From Megalonaias nervosa (taxonomy: Eukaryota > Mollusca > Bivalvia > Unionida > Unionidae), in assembly GCA_016617855.1 (NCBI GenBank), contig JAECUM010096236.1, positions 1 to 64,000 of the forward strand: a DNA stretch of 64,000 bases, in the 5' to 3' direction. The position numbers and the translations under genes were made by a program. Below are positions 12,441 to 23,842 of the stretch, in pieces (positions within the stretch are counted from its first letter, which is position 1; every line of letters starts with the position of its first letter). The notes beneath the pieces are model-generated. The model was not told the DNA's origin, did not search any database, and saw nothing but the letters and a program-made list of their open reading frames with translations.

Positions 12441-13206
12441 GGCGACATATATAATAAAGGAATATTCTCAGTCTTTAAATTCCAGTGTTTGGATATGGTG
12501 TAAATTGTTTACTTCTCTCGGTATGGGGCGCCAATTTCACTTCATGGGGTTATGGGGGGGGGGGAATTTTGTTACAATATGTGCAGTGTTTTGGAAAGTT
12601 CAGAAGTGTTTAATTTTTGTTTATGACACCAATATATAATAAATGCAGTATCACCCCCAATGATTATGTAAGTCCTGTTTAGCAGCCATCAGGAGCTATA
12701 ATCAGAAAATTCATTACCACAAATTTTAATCAGAACTGCAGAAACTTAAGAAAACAAACTGATATCTTATTAATTTTAAGATCGGTATCAGCTTATAGAA
12801 CAGAACAGTGATGAAAGTGGGTGATGTCAGTAGTTTCCCGTTTCTACCGACAAGTGCCTCTGACTGTTTTGGTATTAATTAGAAAAGAAAATAAGAGTTT
12901 GCACCTGTATGCGTTTTGATGGCACTCATCAAATCAACGACTTGGCTTACCATTAGGGCTGCATAATTTTAGCATGAACTGACAAAAAAAAAGAATAATG
13001 AATGAAGCTTCGTTTTTTTTCAGCCAAGTTGCACCTTCAGTATACAATGTGTGTACCAGATTTATTATCCCCATATTTTTGTTGTTGTTGTTGGGGGTGT
13101 GGGTGGGGTAAATATGATTCTGTGCTTTTTGTACTCCTTTATATGCAGAGTTGTCTAAGGCACTCCCCTTCACATAACACTTACACCTTTTACGTATACC
13201 ACATCC
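12441..13206. other. Unannotated transition stretch
   Basis: CpG density falls across this interval. It has a poly-G run near 12555. No coding sequence is recognised. Confidence 0.4.
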
Positions 13207-13356
13207 ATGTGAGTTTGAGTCTTGATTCAACCAACATGGGTATGTGAGAAAGCTTACTAGAAGCTTCCTGTGGGTCGATGGGACCTCCTCCACCAAATAT
13301 ACTGGCCCCACCATATTTAGCCTATCCTGTGCTGAAAGTGGCATTTAACCCTTTTA
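13207..13356 (+). mobile_element. SINE family C, 5'-truncated
   Basis: Shares GTGAGAAAGCTT, AGAAGCTTCC, CTCCACCAAATATACTG, TAGCCTATCCTGTGCTGAAA and a final TTTAACCC with the fuller copy at 33847-34046. The B-box-like GTTTGAGTCTTGATT is present and the A box is missing. Confidence 0.75.
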
Positions 13357-14221
13357 AACACAAAATCCCATTAATTTATGTGCATATTAATTAATACAAA
13401 AGTTATGTAGCACCACTTCTAAAGTTTGCAGGATGGAAACTTCCAGCTTTATTTATGTTTGATTAATTGATGGATTGATTGATAAACTGCAACTAAAGCA
13501 TGAATGAGTATATTTTCATGACTGCGAGTACAAATTAAAGTGCCTTGACTTGAACCAGTATTTGGTGAAGGCAAAGGTTCATATAAACAACACACTAATG
13601 AAAAGTTTGGCATGCCATCAATTGAGCAGTGACTGAGGTGAATGCATAAAGTGCACAGTCATCATAAAACTTGGATATTGCCCCTACCCCCATGCTTTAC
13701 ACTTGCATCTCCATGTCCAGATCTCTTTCCCCTACATCAAACACCCTGTAAACATTGTATTTTATCAAAGTTGACTTTTTACCTCTATCTTTTTTAAAGT
13801 AAAATTATTCTTTGAAATCTTCTTCATATTTATAATGCCAAATAGAAATAATGTATATAATATTTATGGAATGGTAGTACGACTTTAAAGTGAAGAGAAA
13901 TTGCTGAATCATCAAAAGTGTGCAGTTTTACCATATATATCCATTGATAAGCCCTTGTTTAATGATGAGTCCATTCTCCTTGTACCGGTACACAGGTTTT
14001 TCAGATATTTGGTGGGGATATTTTTGCCTGATAATAAGCCCTCTCCGTATGTTTTAACAAGTTTATTATGTTTAACCCCACAGTTGTGACAAATTTATTA
14101 CATATACCCCCAATGTTTAAATTTACTCGATGCATCCCTTGGTCATGTAATGGAAAAAAAATACTACTTTGGACAGTATATTTAAGGTGAAATATATCAT
14201 ATTCCTTCAGCATCTGGTCTC
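13357..14221. other. Unannotated intron-like stretch
   Basis: CpG-poor and AT-rich. I see no gene or repeat. Confidence 0.4.
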
Positions 14222-14224
14222 AGC

Positions 14225-15010
14225 AGTGGCACCATATCAGGTTGTCTGGGTCACACATTTGTGACATGGAACAAATTGGTAATAAAAATTGTACCAATTT
14301 GGTGGACATCATGACAGTCTTCTTGAAATATTGCTATCCCTGCAACATGGCATTTTCACTTGAAGACTGGCTATGGTGTCTAGTCAGTTGCAAATGAAAA
14401 TGATGCCACCTAGGCATCCATTATGGCTACCAGAGTGGCCATCTTGAAAATTTTGTTGTTGCTATTCCATCTGAATGGATGATTAGATCATGGAGTTTCA
14501 CAAGGGCTTTTTATGATGACTGCTTGCTTGTAAATGAAATTGGTTTTAATCTGAAAGCCACTATGGCCACCACATCAGTCACTTTGAAAATTTAGTTGCT
14601 TTTCCTGAACTTAAAGTCCAATCAGCATGCAGTTTTCATAAGAAGACGTCTTATGGTATCTAGTTGGTCTTAAAATTTGCGCAGATCAGATCCATTATAG
14701 CCACCACTGTAGCCATCTTGAAAATCTGCTCCATCTAGATGAAAAGTCATACCACCTTTGGGTTTTCACCAGAATTTTGTATGGTGTCTAGTTGGTAATA
14801 AATGTACATAGTGCTTATCTGACTTCAAAGATGGCTTCCATAATAAACATATTGAAAATTTTGTCACTGATTATTCTGAATTGATGGTCATATCAACATG
14901 GGGTTTTCACCAAAAGTCATCTAATGGTATTTTAATTGTCCTAAATGAAAATGCCACTGATCTTAACAGCCATTTGACTACCAGAATGGCTGATTTTAAA
15001 ATCTTGTCTT
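14225..15010 (+). repeat. About 140-bp diverged tandem array (satellite S1)
   Basis: About five to six monomers. The anchor TATGGTGTCTAGTTGG or variants recurs at about 14373, 14511, 14652, 14782 and 14924, giving spacings of 130-142 bp. Each monomer also carries a GCCATTATGGCCACC-type block, then GCCATCTTGAAAAT, then GGGGTTTTCACCA. Monomers are strongly diverged and many CpG sites appear decayed to TG or CA. Confidence 0.8.
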
Positions 15011-15260
15011 TTAAGAATCTCAGAGATGGTTTCAAACACTCCATTCAAAAGAAGAAATAGTCTCATCTCAAATTCAGGAAAATTCTTTCAAACAGAAGAG
15101 CAAACTTTGAGGGACTTTTGTTTCTCAGCTAGCAATATCAGAATAGTAACTCGCAAAATGATAGCTTACTACCATTAATGTTGAGCCCAGATTATTGGCT
15201 ATATCATGCTGAGGAAATGATAGCCAAGTGCCTTTTCAAAGGACAAATAGAAGTGAACTG

Positions 15261-15532
15261 CTCTTTTGGCCTAGTTGTTAGAGTGTCCACATCGAATGTG
15301 GGAGGTCTTTGGTTTGAATCCCGGCAGAGCCATACCAAAGACTTCAAAAAAAGGTACTTACAGCTGTCTCTCTAGGCATGAGGTTAGTGTCAAGACTGGT
15401 TGGCCTGTAGTCAGAATAATGTGACTGAGTGGGGTATGATGCCCCAGTGTTAGACATCACTATAAACTACCAAGCTGCAGACATCGCAGTGATATGACTG
15501 AAAATTTTTTAAAACTACTTTAAAAATTCAGA

Positions 15533-15534
<2 letters not shown>
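15261..15534 (+). mobile_element. tRNA-derived SINE, family A, copy 1
   Basis: The head has TTGGCCTAGTTGTTAGAGTG as an A box and TTTGGTTTGAATCCCGGC as a B box. The body has CATACCAAAGACTT, ACTGGTTGGCCTG and AATGTGACTGAGTGGGG, then CTATAAACTACCAAGCTGCA and GACATCGCAGTGATA. It ends in a CA microsatellite. The same parts occur in the same order at 32303 and 63218. Confidence 0.88.

Positions 15535-15627
<93 letters not shown>
15535..15627. repeat. (CA)n microsatellite, 93 bp
   Basis: Uninterrupted CA tract that forms the tail of the SINE A copy on its left and abuts a minus-strand SINE D head on its right. Confidence 0.98.
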
Positions 15628-15629
<2 letters not shown>

Positions 15630-15712
15630 CTGACCTGGGCAGGTATTGAACCCATGACCCTTGGATTACTAGACATGATGCTTTTCCATGGAGCTATAAA
15701 TTCCCATTTCTC
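15628..15712 (-). mobile_element. SINE family D head
   Basis: On the minus strand a tRNA-like segment carries TAGCTCCATGG and then ATGGGTTCAATACCTGCCCA as a B box, followed by GGTCAGCC. The sequence around 48645-48700 is a second copy of this head. Confidence 0.6.
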
Positions 15713-15719
15713 AGAGTAG

Positions 15720-15938
15720 CATATATATTCATAGATAAGTTGAGTCAAGCTGTAAAACTCAAATATCCTGATTCGCCATAGCATAATGTGCCTGCAGATC
15801 AGGGTTTGTGTTGTTTGTTCTACTTTTTATTCCTAACAAATTGCACAGACCCAGATCTGCCTGCACATAATGTGACAGCAGATCTGGGTCTGTGCAGTTT
15901 GCAGCTGGATTCATATTTTAAGTGGGTATATACGGTAC
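15720..15938 (-). mobile_element. Nested-palindrome MITE, copy 2
   Basis: The left arm at 15720-15780 matches the left arm of copy 4. A hairpin with CAGATCAGGGTTTGTG follows, then the spacer TTTGTTC...CTAACAAA, then CCCAGATCTGCCTGCACATA and AGCAGATCTGGGTCTGTGCA, ending in GTATATACGGTA. Orientation is opposite to copies 1 and 3. Confidence 0.85.
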
Positions 15939-16380
15939 TAGTAATCTAGTTTTGCAGGCTAATCAATAGGTCTCATATGCTGCTTCATCATGCCATAAAA
16001 GCTGCAGTGAAAACAGCAGCCTTTTTCTGAATGTATCCATCAATAAGTGCATTTAATATTACAGTAAATTATTGAATGTGGTGTGTTTATTTCAACCCCA
16101 AATTTCTAAATTTGCTGTGTTGTGGGGGTAGGATATCTGATGTGATATTCAGAAGATTTACTAGGAATTTGCTGAACATAACTTTAAGATCATAAATGTG
16201 TAGGTTTCAAATATGCATAAAGCCACCAAAAATAGGCCTCTCATAGTCATATACATTCATGCCTAATATATTAAGATATTATCAGGGAATTTCTCTATAG
16301 TGAATATACAAATGTTCACATTTTCATTATGTTCTTCTAGAATAGATAACATTGATGGTAGACTTCATTTTATGTCCAGA
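15939..16380. other. Unannotated intron-like stretch
   Basis: CpG-poor and AT-rich. Nothing recognisable. Confidence 0.4.
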
Positions 16381-16403
16381 GCATGGTGGCTCGCTGATTA
16401 AGG

Positions 16404-16576
16404 CAGTAGTTCCCAACCATTTTGAACTGGAATCCTAAAAATATTTTCTTACTGAGCCTCATGATCCCATTTCCACATTTTGGTAAGTTTTGCTACCTTC
16501 AAAATAAAATCATGGTTACTCCAGCATATCCTCACAACCCCGATTTGGGTTGCGACCTGATGGTTGGGAATGACTG
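16404..16576. mobile_element. hAT-like MITE with 8-bp target duplication
   Basis: The termini are CAGTAGTTCCCAACCAT on the left and, on the complementary strand of the right end, CAGTCATTCCCAACCAT. The flanking octamers are GATTAAGG (16396-16403) and GGTTAAGG (16577-16584), identical at 7 of 8 positions. An 8-bp target duplication and CAG-ending inverted repeats are the signature of the hAT superfamily. The element is 173 bp with no coding capacity. The flanking text (TGGTGGCTCGCTGATTAAGG) resembles a tRNA A box, so the host site may itself be a SINE. Confidence 0.85.
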
Positions 16577-16584
16577 GGTTAAGG

Positions 16585-17454
16585 TATTAGAATTATGACC
16601 TGAAGGGTACAGCTATCAACCAACAGATATGCCACTTTTTACTGCTATGGAGTGTCCATGGGCAAGGATCTTTAAATCTGTTTGCCCTGGAACAATAAAA
16701 CTTTAAAAGTGTTGCTACAACGTAAAACTCTAAAGCAAACTCCACCAAACATATATGAGCATGCTGTTTACATGTTGACAGGAACATTGCAAGTTTTCTC
16801 TTGGTGGAAAACTTATAGAATTAGCCAGATTATTATTATAATTCTTAAGAAGTATTAAATGGTATGAGACCTTTTTTTGCAAGAAACACCCTGGCACGGT
16901 TGTTTTGTGGTGCCAGACTTGCAAGCCAAAGGTTATTAGTTTATTAGTTTAAATTTGAAGCCCAGCTACTGTTGGCTGTTGTGATGTTTATATGGGTTAA
17001 GCAGTTTACTCCCATTACCATATTATTATATAGCCTTTCATGTATTGATGTATCATTAGCAACCAATTAAAACAAACAAGTCTAGAGATACCAGACATGG
17101 TCACACATGGAATAGCCAGGTAACCACCTCCACCATTCCCAAATCAAGTTGATCCTTCAGTAAAGACATTTGGCTAACCCTGAGAAAACTTGACTCCAAA
17201 TCTTGCCCTACATTAATCTGACCAATGAGAATAAAATATTGTGTTTATACTTTATAGGAAAATGTCCAAATTTGAAGTAAGATTAATTATTAAAATGTTG
17301 ATTAAGTTGTATGATGGAGGGGTCTGTTCTCAAACTACAGAGGTCCCTTGGGTATTTTTAATATTAGAAACATAATAAATAGAGGCATTCCATAATAAAA
17401 CAACCCTCTGTTAAGGGATCAGAAGAGAAATTAATGCATGAATGTGCACAAGTA
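16585..17454. other. Unannotated intron-like stretch
   Basis: CpG-poor; no gene seen. The frames at 16593-16924 on the minus strand have no recognisable content. Confidence 0.4.
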
Positions 17455-17580
17455 CAAGTTCTGTTTACCTCTATTGAGTACACAAGTTCTCTTTACCTCA
17501 AGTGACCATACAAGTTCTGTTTACCTCTGTTGAGTACACAAGTTCTCTTTACCTCAAGTGACCATACAAGTTCTGTTGAG
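17455..17580 (+). repeat. Two-unit tandem repeat of about 60 bp
   Basis: ACAAGTTCTGTTTACCTC and ACAAGTTCTCTTTACCTC alternate twice, separated by TGAGTAC and AAGTGACCAT segments, with a final partial unit. Each 60-bp unit is itself built of two related 30-bp halves. Confidence 0.85.
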
Positions 17581-17663
17581 CATACAGCTTATCTTTACAT
17601 ATAGCAAGGGATATTTTAATCTTTAAGGTAACTGTTAATTATAATTGAGTAGTACATTGTAAT

Positions 17664-17667
<4 letters not shown>

Positions 17668-17700
<33 letters not shown>
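17668..17700. repeat. (CT)n microsatellite
   Basis: About 16 CT units. Confidence 0.97.
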
Positions 17701-17704
<4 letters not shown>

Positions 17705-19982
17705 GCAGAATTTGTGCTTTGAAAATTAACAATCCTTCTTGGAATGTATTTGTAGGACATCCAGCTTAGTGACCACTTAGTGACCTAATGTATTTTTGAC
17801 CATTGCATGCTTGGGGCCCTAGGTCACTCACAGATAAAGCTTAGGTTTCCAAAGCAGGGATTTTGTTATTGAGACTTGTTGGTTTAGGGTAATAGAATGT
17901 TTTGTTGCTCATTGGTGCCACTTTTTTGGCCAGTCTAGGTGAGTAATCATGTGTCATGATGGAGATATTTATTTATAAATATTACAGAACTATCTTGTGA
18001 AATATTTTTAGCCAAAGCTAATATCACAAAGTATGATGGATTAGTTATTCACTTAAAATTTATGTTGCTAGCATGCATAATTGACTGTATTGATAAAAAA
18101 TGTATGATTTTAAAAACAGGGATAACAGGCAAAATTTAAAATTTCATCTCAGGTTAATAAATATGGTATTTTTGAGAAGGTCAGAGCATCAGAAATAACA
18201 AATTAACAAATAAAATATAATCTTTTTCATGGTTTTTACTCATAGCAAGTGCAAACAACATATTTTATTGCCAGCAAAAAAAATTTTCTCCAAAAAGGGA
18301 GCATTTGTGTATATATTGAATATAATACCAGTAATGGAATGCTTTTTTGGGTTAATTAATGAAATAGTCACTAGAGAATATAACCAGACTGTTCTAGAAT
18401 TATAATTTACAAATGTATGTGGTATATAAAAGGAAATTTTGGGGAAATGTGCCTCGGCAAATACAGAATTTGCAGCTTTAATTACTCAGAATTTACAATG
18501 ATGAGTGTATGTCCAATCTAAAAGCCAAATTATGTGAAAAGCTTGTCTTTATTCATGTTTTATTCATGTGAAAGTGAAAATCAAAAGGGATTGGTAAACT
18601 CCTTACTTTTAAAAAAATCTATAATGACAATGTAACAAGACAGTCCAGGTATTTATTCCTTACAAATGTCTACCTCTGTGAGAATTTTTTTTAGACCAAT
18701 TCTTCTAAAAATATTGTTTTTATGAATGCAGGTTTACATAAAATATTTTTTTTGCTAATATTTCCTATGAAAGATTAAATACAGTACTGTACATACTTTT
18801 TATTTTTATATATTTTTAGTTTGTTGTTGCTTTACTGCACAGTTGGATTGTGCAGGTATTTTTTGTCATAACAATATGAACTTATTTCTTAAACAGTATA
18901 AAATAATGATAAAATCACAGACAAATAAAGATGTTTATGCAGGGGGTATGGATGCTACAACAACCTGAGCTGTGAGTAGCCTTAAAAACTTTGAAAGTAA
19001 TTTTTTTTAATTACGGGAGAGGGGTCTTATTCTTCTAATGGAAAACAATCACATCTCATCTGTGAAGACACAAGCACAAATTTATATTAATCTTTACTAC
19101 TACATTAATTTCATATCCACAGGTAGCAAGCAGGTTTGATATTATTTTGTTGCAGTAATAATAAAAACAACTGCTTGGTTGTGGATAATGGTAACAACGA
19201 TATTTATAATCATTGAGTACATAGTTGCTACCAAAGGAGTCTGATGTTTTCGCAGTATAGTACCTTACAATAAATCACCTTATATGTACTATAAATATAT
19301 GTATATTTATTGCACTGATAAGGTGATTTCGTGTTGTCACAGATTTCGTTGTACTTTATTGATCAAACATCGGACTTTTGTGGTTGCTACCTCTACCTGC
19401 CGCTCAAGGGAGAGAACTGACATGCATTTCCGGTTAAAGATGAGATGGGGGAATGTTATTATACAGCTGTATTCCCATGAAATGAAGATAAGTACCATAA
19501 AGTTCTTGAATCATTCCACATTTAGACATATAAATAAAACCTCTCCTGCATGAAACCCTCCCTTATCCACATTTTGTGGGTTTTTCAGGAAAATTTTTCT
19601 CCGAGCCATATCAAATTCTTACTAATAATGTATAGTTTCAAACAAAAGCCAAACGGTTTCCTTTGTGCAGGTTATAACATAATATTTTACAGCTATTCAT
19701 GAAATTATACAATCAAAGTTAAAAGAATGGGAGCCCTGTAATGAGGGGTACTCTTTCCGTACAAAAATAGTAAATGGTGGCACTCAGCCCCACTGAAGCG
19801 GCCCTTTAGTTATGTTGTTATTGCTAGATTATTCTGATTTACTGTACATTGCTGAAAACTTGACCTTCATCATCATCAAGATATCTTGTTAGTTTTATGT
19901 GCAGACATCGTAGAATGCAATCAAAACAAGTCTGCATGTCATGTCCAATTGTTTTCACAAGTATGAATTGACTATCAGTAAC
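17701..19982. other. Unannotated intron-like stretch
   Basis: AT-rich and CpG-poor, with several short frames but no recognisable coding sequence, repeat family or RNA gene. Confidence 0.4.
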
Positions 19983-20192
19983 TGATATATACTTGCTTAT
20001 AAGACTAGTCCAACTGCAAGCTGCACGGACTCATTGCATAATGTGCCAGATGATTTAGGTCTGTGCAGTTTGTTAGGAGTAATCAGTAGAACAAACAACA
20101 AATAGACACTGATATGCAGGTGCATTATGCTATGGCAGATTGGGATATTTCTTGTTTGCAGTCTGACTCGACTTGTAAGTGAGTATATATGT
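19983..20192 (+). mobile_element. Nested-palindrome MITE, copy 3
   Basis: Terminal parts are TATATACTTGCTTATAAG and GACTTGTAAGTGAGTATATA. The first hairpin is degraded. The spacer TTTGTTAGGAGTAATCAGTA is intact, followed by GAACAAACAAC. The second hairpin has GATATGCAGGTGCATTATGC with TATGGCAGAT. Confidence 0.85.
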
Positions 20193-21234
20193 TAAGTTTT
20201 ATCTTAGACAAGTCAGAGTTGCATTTCCTAGTGATAGAGGAGCTTTTTCTAAAGCTCTCACAACTAGTCAAATTTGACATTGGATTCCTCATTTTTGAAG
20301 TTATCAGAGTATTTCCAATCCCTACATATTGCAGAAATTTTTTTTTTTTTAATATATATAATACAAGTTGGGATACATGTACCATTCAATTAGTCAGCAT
20401 AAGCACATGCATCAGTATGGTCCATCTCTGAGCTGTAGATCTTCTGACTAAAAATAGCCACATATGGGTAAGAAACTACTTATTTGGGGCTAAATATTAC
20501 ATAAAAACTGGATACACATGCTGTTGTGGAAAGAACTGAAATGATTGGCTGGATGAATATTTTGCATATAGACAATGAATATGATTTAAAATATAGTATT
20601 TATAGACAATGAATATGATTCAATATATTGTATTTATATTGGTTATTTATGGCTGTTATTTACGTCTTTGTGATTTATAGAGTATTACAGTGAGCAAAAC
20701 AATTGCAAACTGGAATTAGACTTGCCATCTTGTTGCATCCCATTTGGTATATTTTGTCACATGAATGCAAGGCAAGATCTTTATCCATCCACATTGATTA
20801 TTTTATGTCCAGGGCACAACTTCTGGAGTTAATGCAACCTGTGACTAAGTATCAGCTTCTAACCATTACCATCTTTATTATGCATTGTAATGTGGTTGTG
20901 CAGATTTCTTCATTAATATTGAGCTTGTACAATGAAATTTTTCAACTCTTATAGATGCTTTGTCAAATAAAAGAGGGAAAATGTTATTTCTTTTTTTCCT
21001 TCATTTCTTTCTTTTTGCACCCTCCAGCATGTTGTAAGAGGTAACCAATGGAACTACTCTCTCTGCCCTGTGATGCATCATTCTGCAATGATGTTCCAGC
21101 TGAGAAAGTCTTGTAATTTTAAAAGAGTGCATAGTATATAAAAATGTTGACTGTAATTATAGGAATTTACCCTTTTTATATGTTCAGTTTAAGATCTACC
21201 CATTGGCATGTTCCCTATCTTGTTTCTGCACAAT
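20193..21234. other. Unannotated intron-like stretch
   Basis: Contains a short direct repeat of ATAGACAATGAATATGATT at 20568 and 20602. No gene is recognised. Confidence 0.45.
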
Positions 21235-21965
21235 AAATAAGTTCTCCACCATCCACCATTTTCAGACTTTGTAAATGTCTTACATTTAGGGTAGGGAAGA
21301 AGCCTAATGATCTCAGAGTAAAAGGTCAAGGTCATGATGACTTGACTGAAAGAATAAAAATGATTTTCGCAAAGTAACATTACTAGTTCATCATAGACCT
21401 TGAAGTCATAGGTCAAAGTTACTGTGACTGAAAGAAGAAAAGTTGTTTATGTGCCGTACTGTAATTCTTCATCACAGACCTGAACTTAACTCTGTGGATA
21501 GAATGCTCATTCATTTTGTGGTTATAGAGGTCAGTGGTCAAGCACATGCTGAAAATTGAAAAAAGTTTTTGTTACAAAAATAATCAGTTCTCGGTCATGT
21601 ACCTTCACCAAAGTTTGTGGATTGCTTTCACTTTGTGTAAGAAAGAAAGCCATTACTTAGGTCAGGGTCACTTTGAAAGACAAAAAATGGTTTTTGCATA
21701 ACTTCTAGATCATGTACCTTGATACAAGTTTGTAAAGGGCTGGCACTTGTGATATGGAAGAAGCTTGATGATTTTATGATCAAAAGATCAAAGGTAAAAG
21801 GTCATTGTGAGTGAAAGAAATATGGGTTTTGCACAGAAGTTTATGTTCCTGAGAAAGTTAATTGATCAAGGTCATGGTAAGTCAGATAAGAAAATAATGT
21901 TGTCTACAGTCAATTTTGTTCAAGAATGCACACTTTGACCTTTTGTCAATGTCAGTGAGCCTTAA
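21235..21965 (+). repeat. About 130-bp diverged tandem array (satellite S2), block 1
   Basis: The monomers share TTTGTGGATTGCTT, GTAAGGAAGAAGCC, AAAAGGTCAAGGTCA and GACTGAAAGAAGAAAA with the block at 28470-29960. About four to five degraded units are visible, with anchors near 21276, 21625 and 21740. Confidence 0.7.
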
Positions 21966-23842
21966 TAAACTTGACTCAATGATGCTTTAGTAGTGCCAGT
22001 ATAGAGGACTATTAAAGCACATTATAGGCATACATTGCACTATACATAGTACTCATGTTGGCCTTTATCACTGATCTGTATGCCTATTTGGAATATCTGT
22101 ACTTACTTGTTACTGTATAGCCAAGATTGTTCTGTTGTTAAACCATACACACACACACACACCAAAAAAATCTTCAGTAATCAAAATTTATTTTGTTATT
22201 CTAGTGATATGGATGTTTTTGTTATAGTAAAATTAAAAGTATTACAAACATGAGACACAAGACTTAACATTAAGCCTTACTCCAGCAAACCTGTTTGACA
22301 ATATTTACAATGATGTGATCAAGATATTAACATAAATGACAGTTTAAGATATGATCTTTATCTAGAAGTAATCACAATGTTAAGAGTAGTTGATGAGATT
22401 ATACTATTTGGGTGTAGCCAGTGGCTATGTGAGGCATAATATAATAAGATTCAAGAGTTTTTCACCTTAGCTGAACCCTTTTTAGCTTGGGGTAGTATAT
22501 AAATTAAAGTACCTGATCAGTAGGTACAGAGTTATCAGTTACAGATTGTCATGTGGGTGATTGAATGTGCTATGATAGGAATGTCTAAATAATATTCTGT
22601 CTGTGAGAAGAATGTTGTCATTAGAGTTCTTTCAAAATTGAGAAGTAAACATTTAGCTGGATTTTATTATAGTGATGTGCAGGTTGTGTTAGTAACAATG
22701 AAAAGAATGAATTTAGTTTAATAGCTAGGTTTCATAACTGTGGCAAGAAATAGTGGGGGTTTATGTGCAATCATTTGTCCAAGCTATAGTTGCACAAGTA
22801 TGAGTTATTGCAATAAGTGCATCTGTGTTGTCTTGGCAGACATCTCTGTATGAAAGGACACCATCATTAGTGTTGTTCCCAGACTGCTGATTAGGGCAAG
22901 GTACTGGTTGCCAGTCTGTGCATTTTAGGTGCAACTTAGTCTTTCCATAGGTTGCCATCTCTCCCAGAGAAGGCTGTTTCATGCAGTCCGCAGCTGCATT
23001 GATGACTCTATTTGCACTGAAAGTAAAAGGTAAAAGTTATTGATGCCAAGTTCATGTTTAGAATGCACATGTTGAATATTACTATATGCTATGTACTGAA
23101 CCTCCAGAAATCTTGAGACAAAATAGCCCCTAAGGAGGGTAGGCTGCACCCCAGGGAGGGCAGGGTACCACACTTGTCACCTTGGGAAAGCAAAGTGCAG
23201 TACCTCCTAAAACAGACTAGGAACAACACTCTGTAGATAAAATGAAATCATGTCAGAACTATTTTCCTATTATAATTTAAAGGCCATCTGTCAAGTCTAC
23301 TAAGAACAATATTTTGGGGGTCCTTGAGTGTCCTTACAGTCAGGTTTTCAGGCATATCTGTTTTGATTCTGGCCATAACCTTGATTCAAGGGCACTGAAA
23401 TTGTATCTTTTAAGTGTCTGACTGTTTAAGGGGTTTCTTTGAGCCCAAATTGCTTTCACAGAAGAATGGCTGAACAACACAATTGCAGGTACCTGGTGAA
23501 CCATGTGCAGCAAAACACAATTCAGTTTTGTAAACATTCAGAAACATGTGTTTATTACATTCCGTTTTGATGATCTATGATTTAAATACCATAATTATAC
23601 CCAGCCTTGGATTCTTGCCTTATTTTTGTATACTTAGTGCCCTTTATATTTTTCATATAAACTTCCTTTTTATGAATTTGGATAATGTGAAGGACATAAG
23701 TCCCAAGTCTTGTTCGTCACACAAAACATTTTTAGAATACAGCATGCCCTTTATTATAACATGTTTTCTGTTATAAAGCAGGTATGGTATGGAAATAATT
23801 TATTTTTTACTGAAATTATTTGTGCAATGTATTTCTGTATAA
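21966..23842. other. Unannotated intron-like stretch
   Basis: A short CA run lies at 22147-22162. Otherwise no gene or repeat family is recognised. Confidence 0.4.

Noticed and set aside
12934..13344. 136-codon minus-strand frame
   Set aside because: About a third of it lies antisense to a SINE C copy, and the remainder has no recognisable content.
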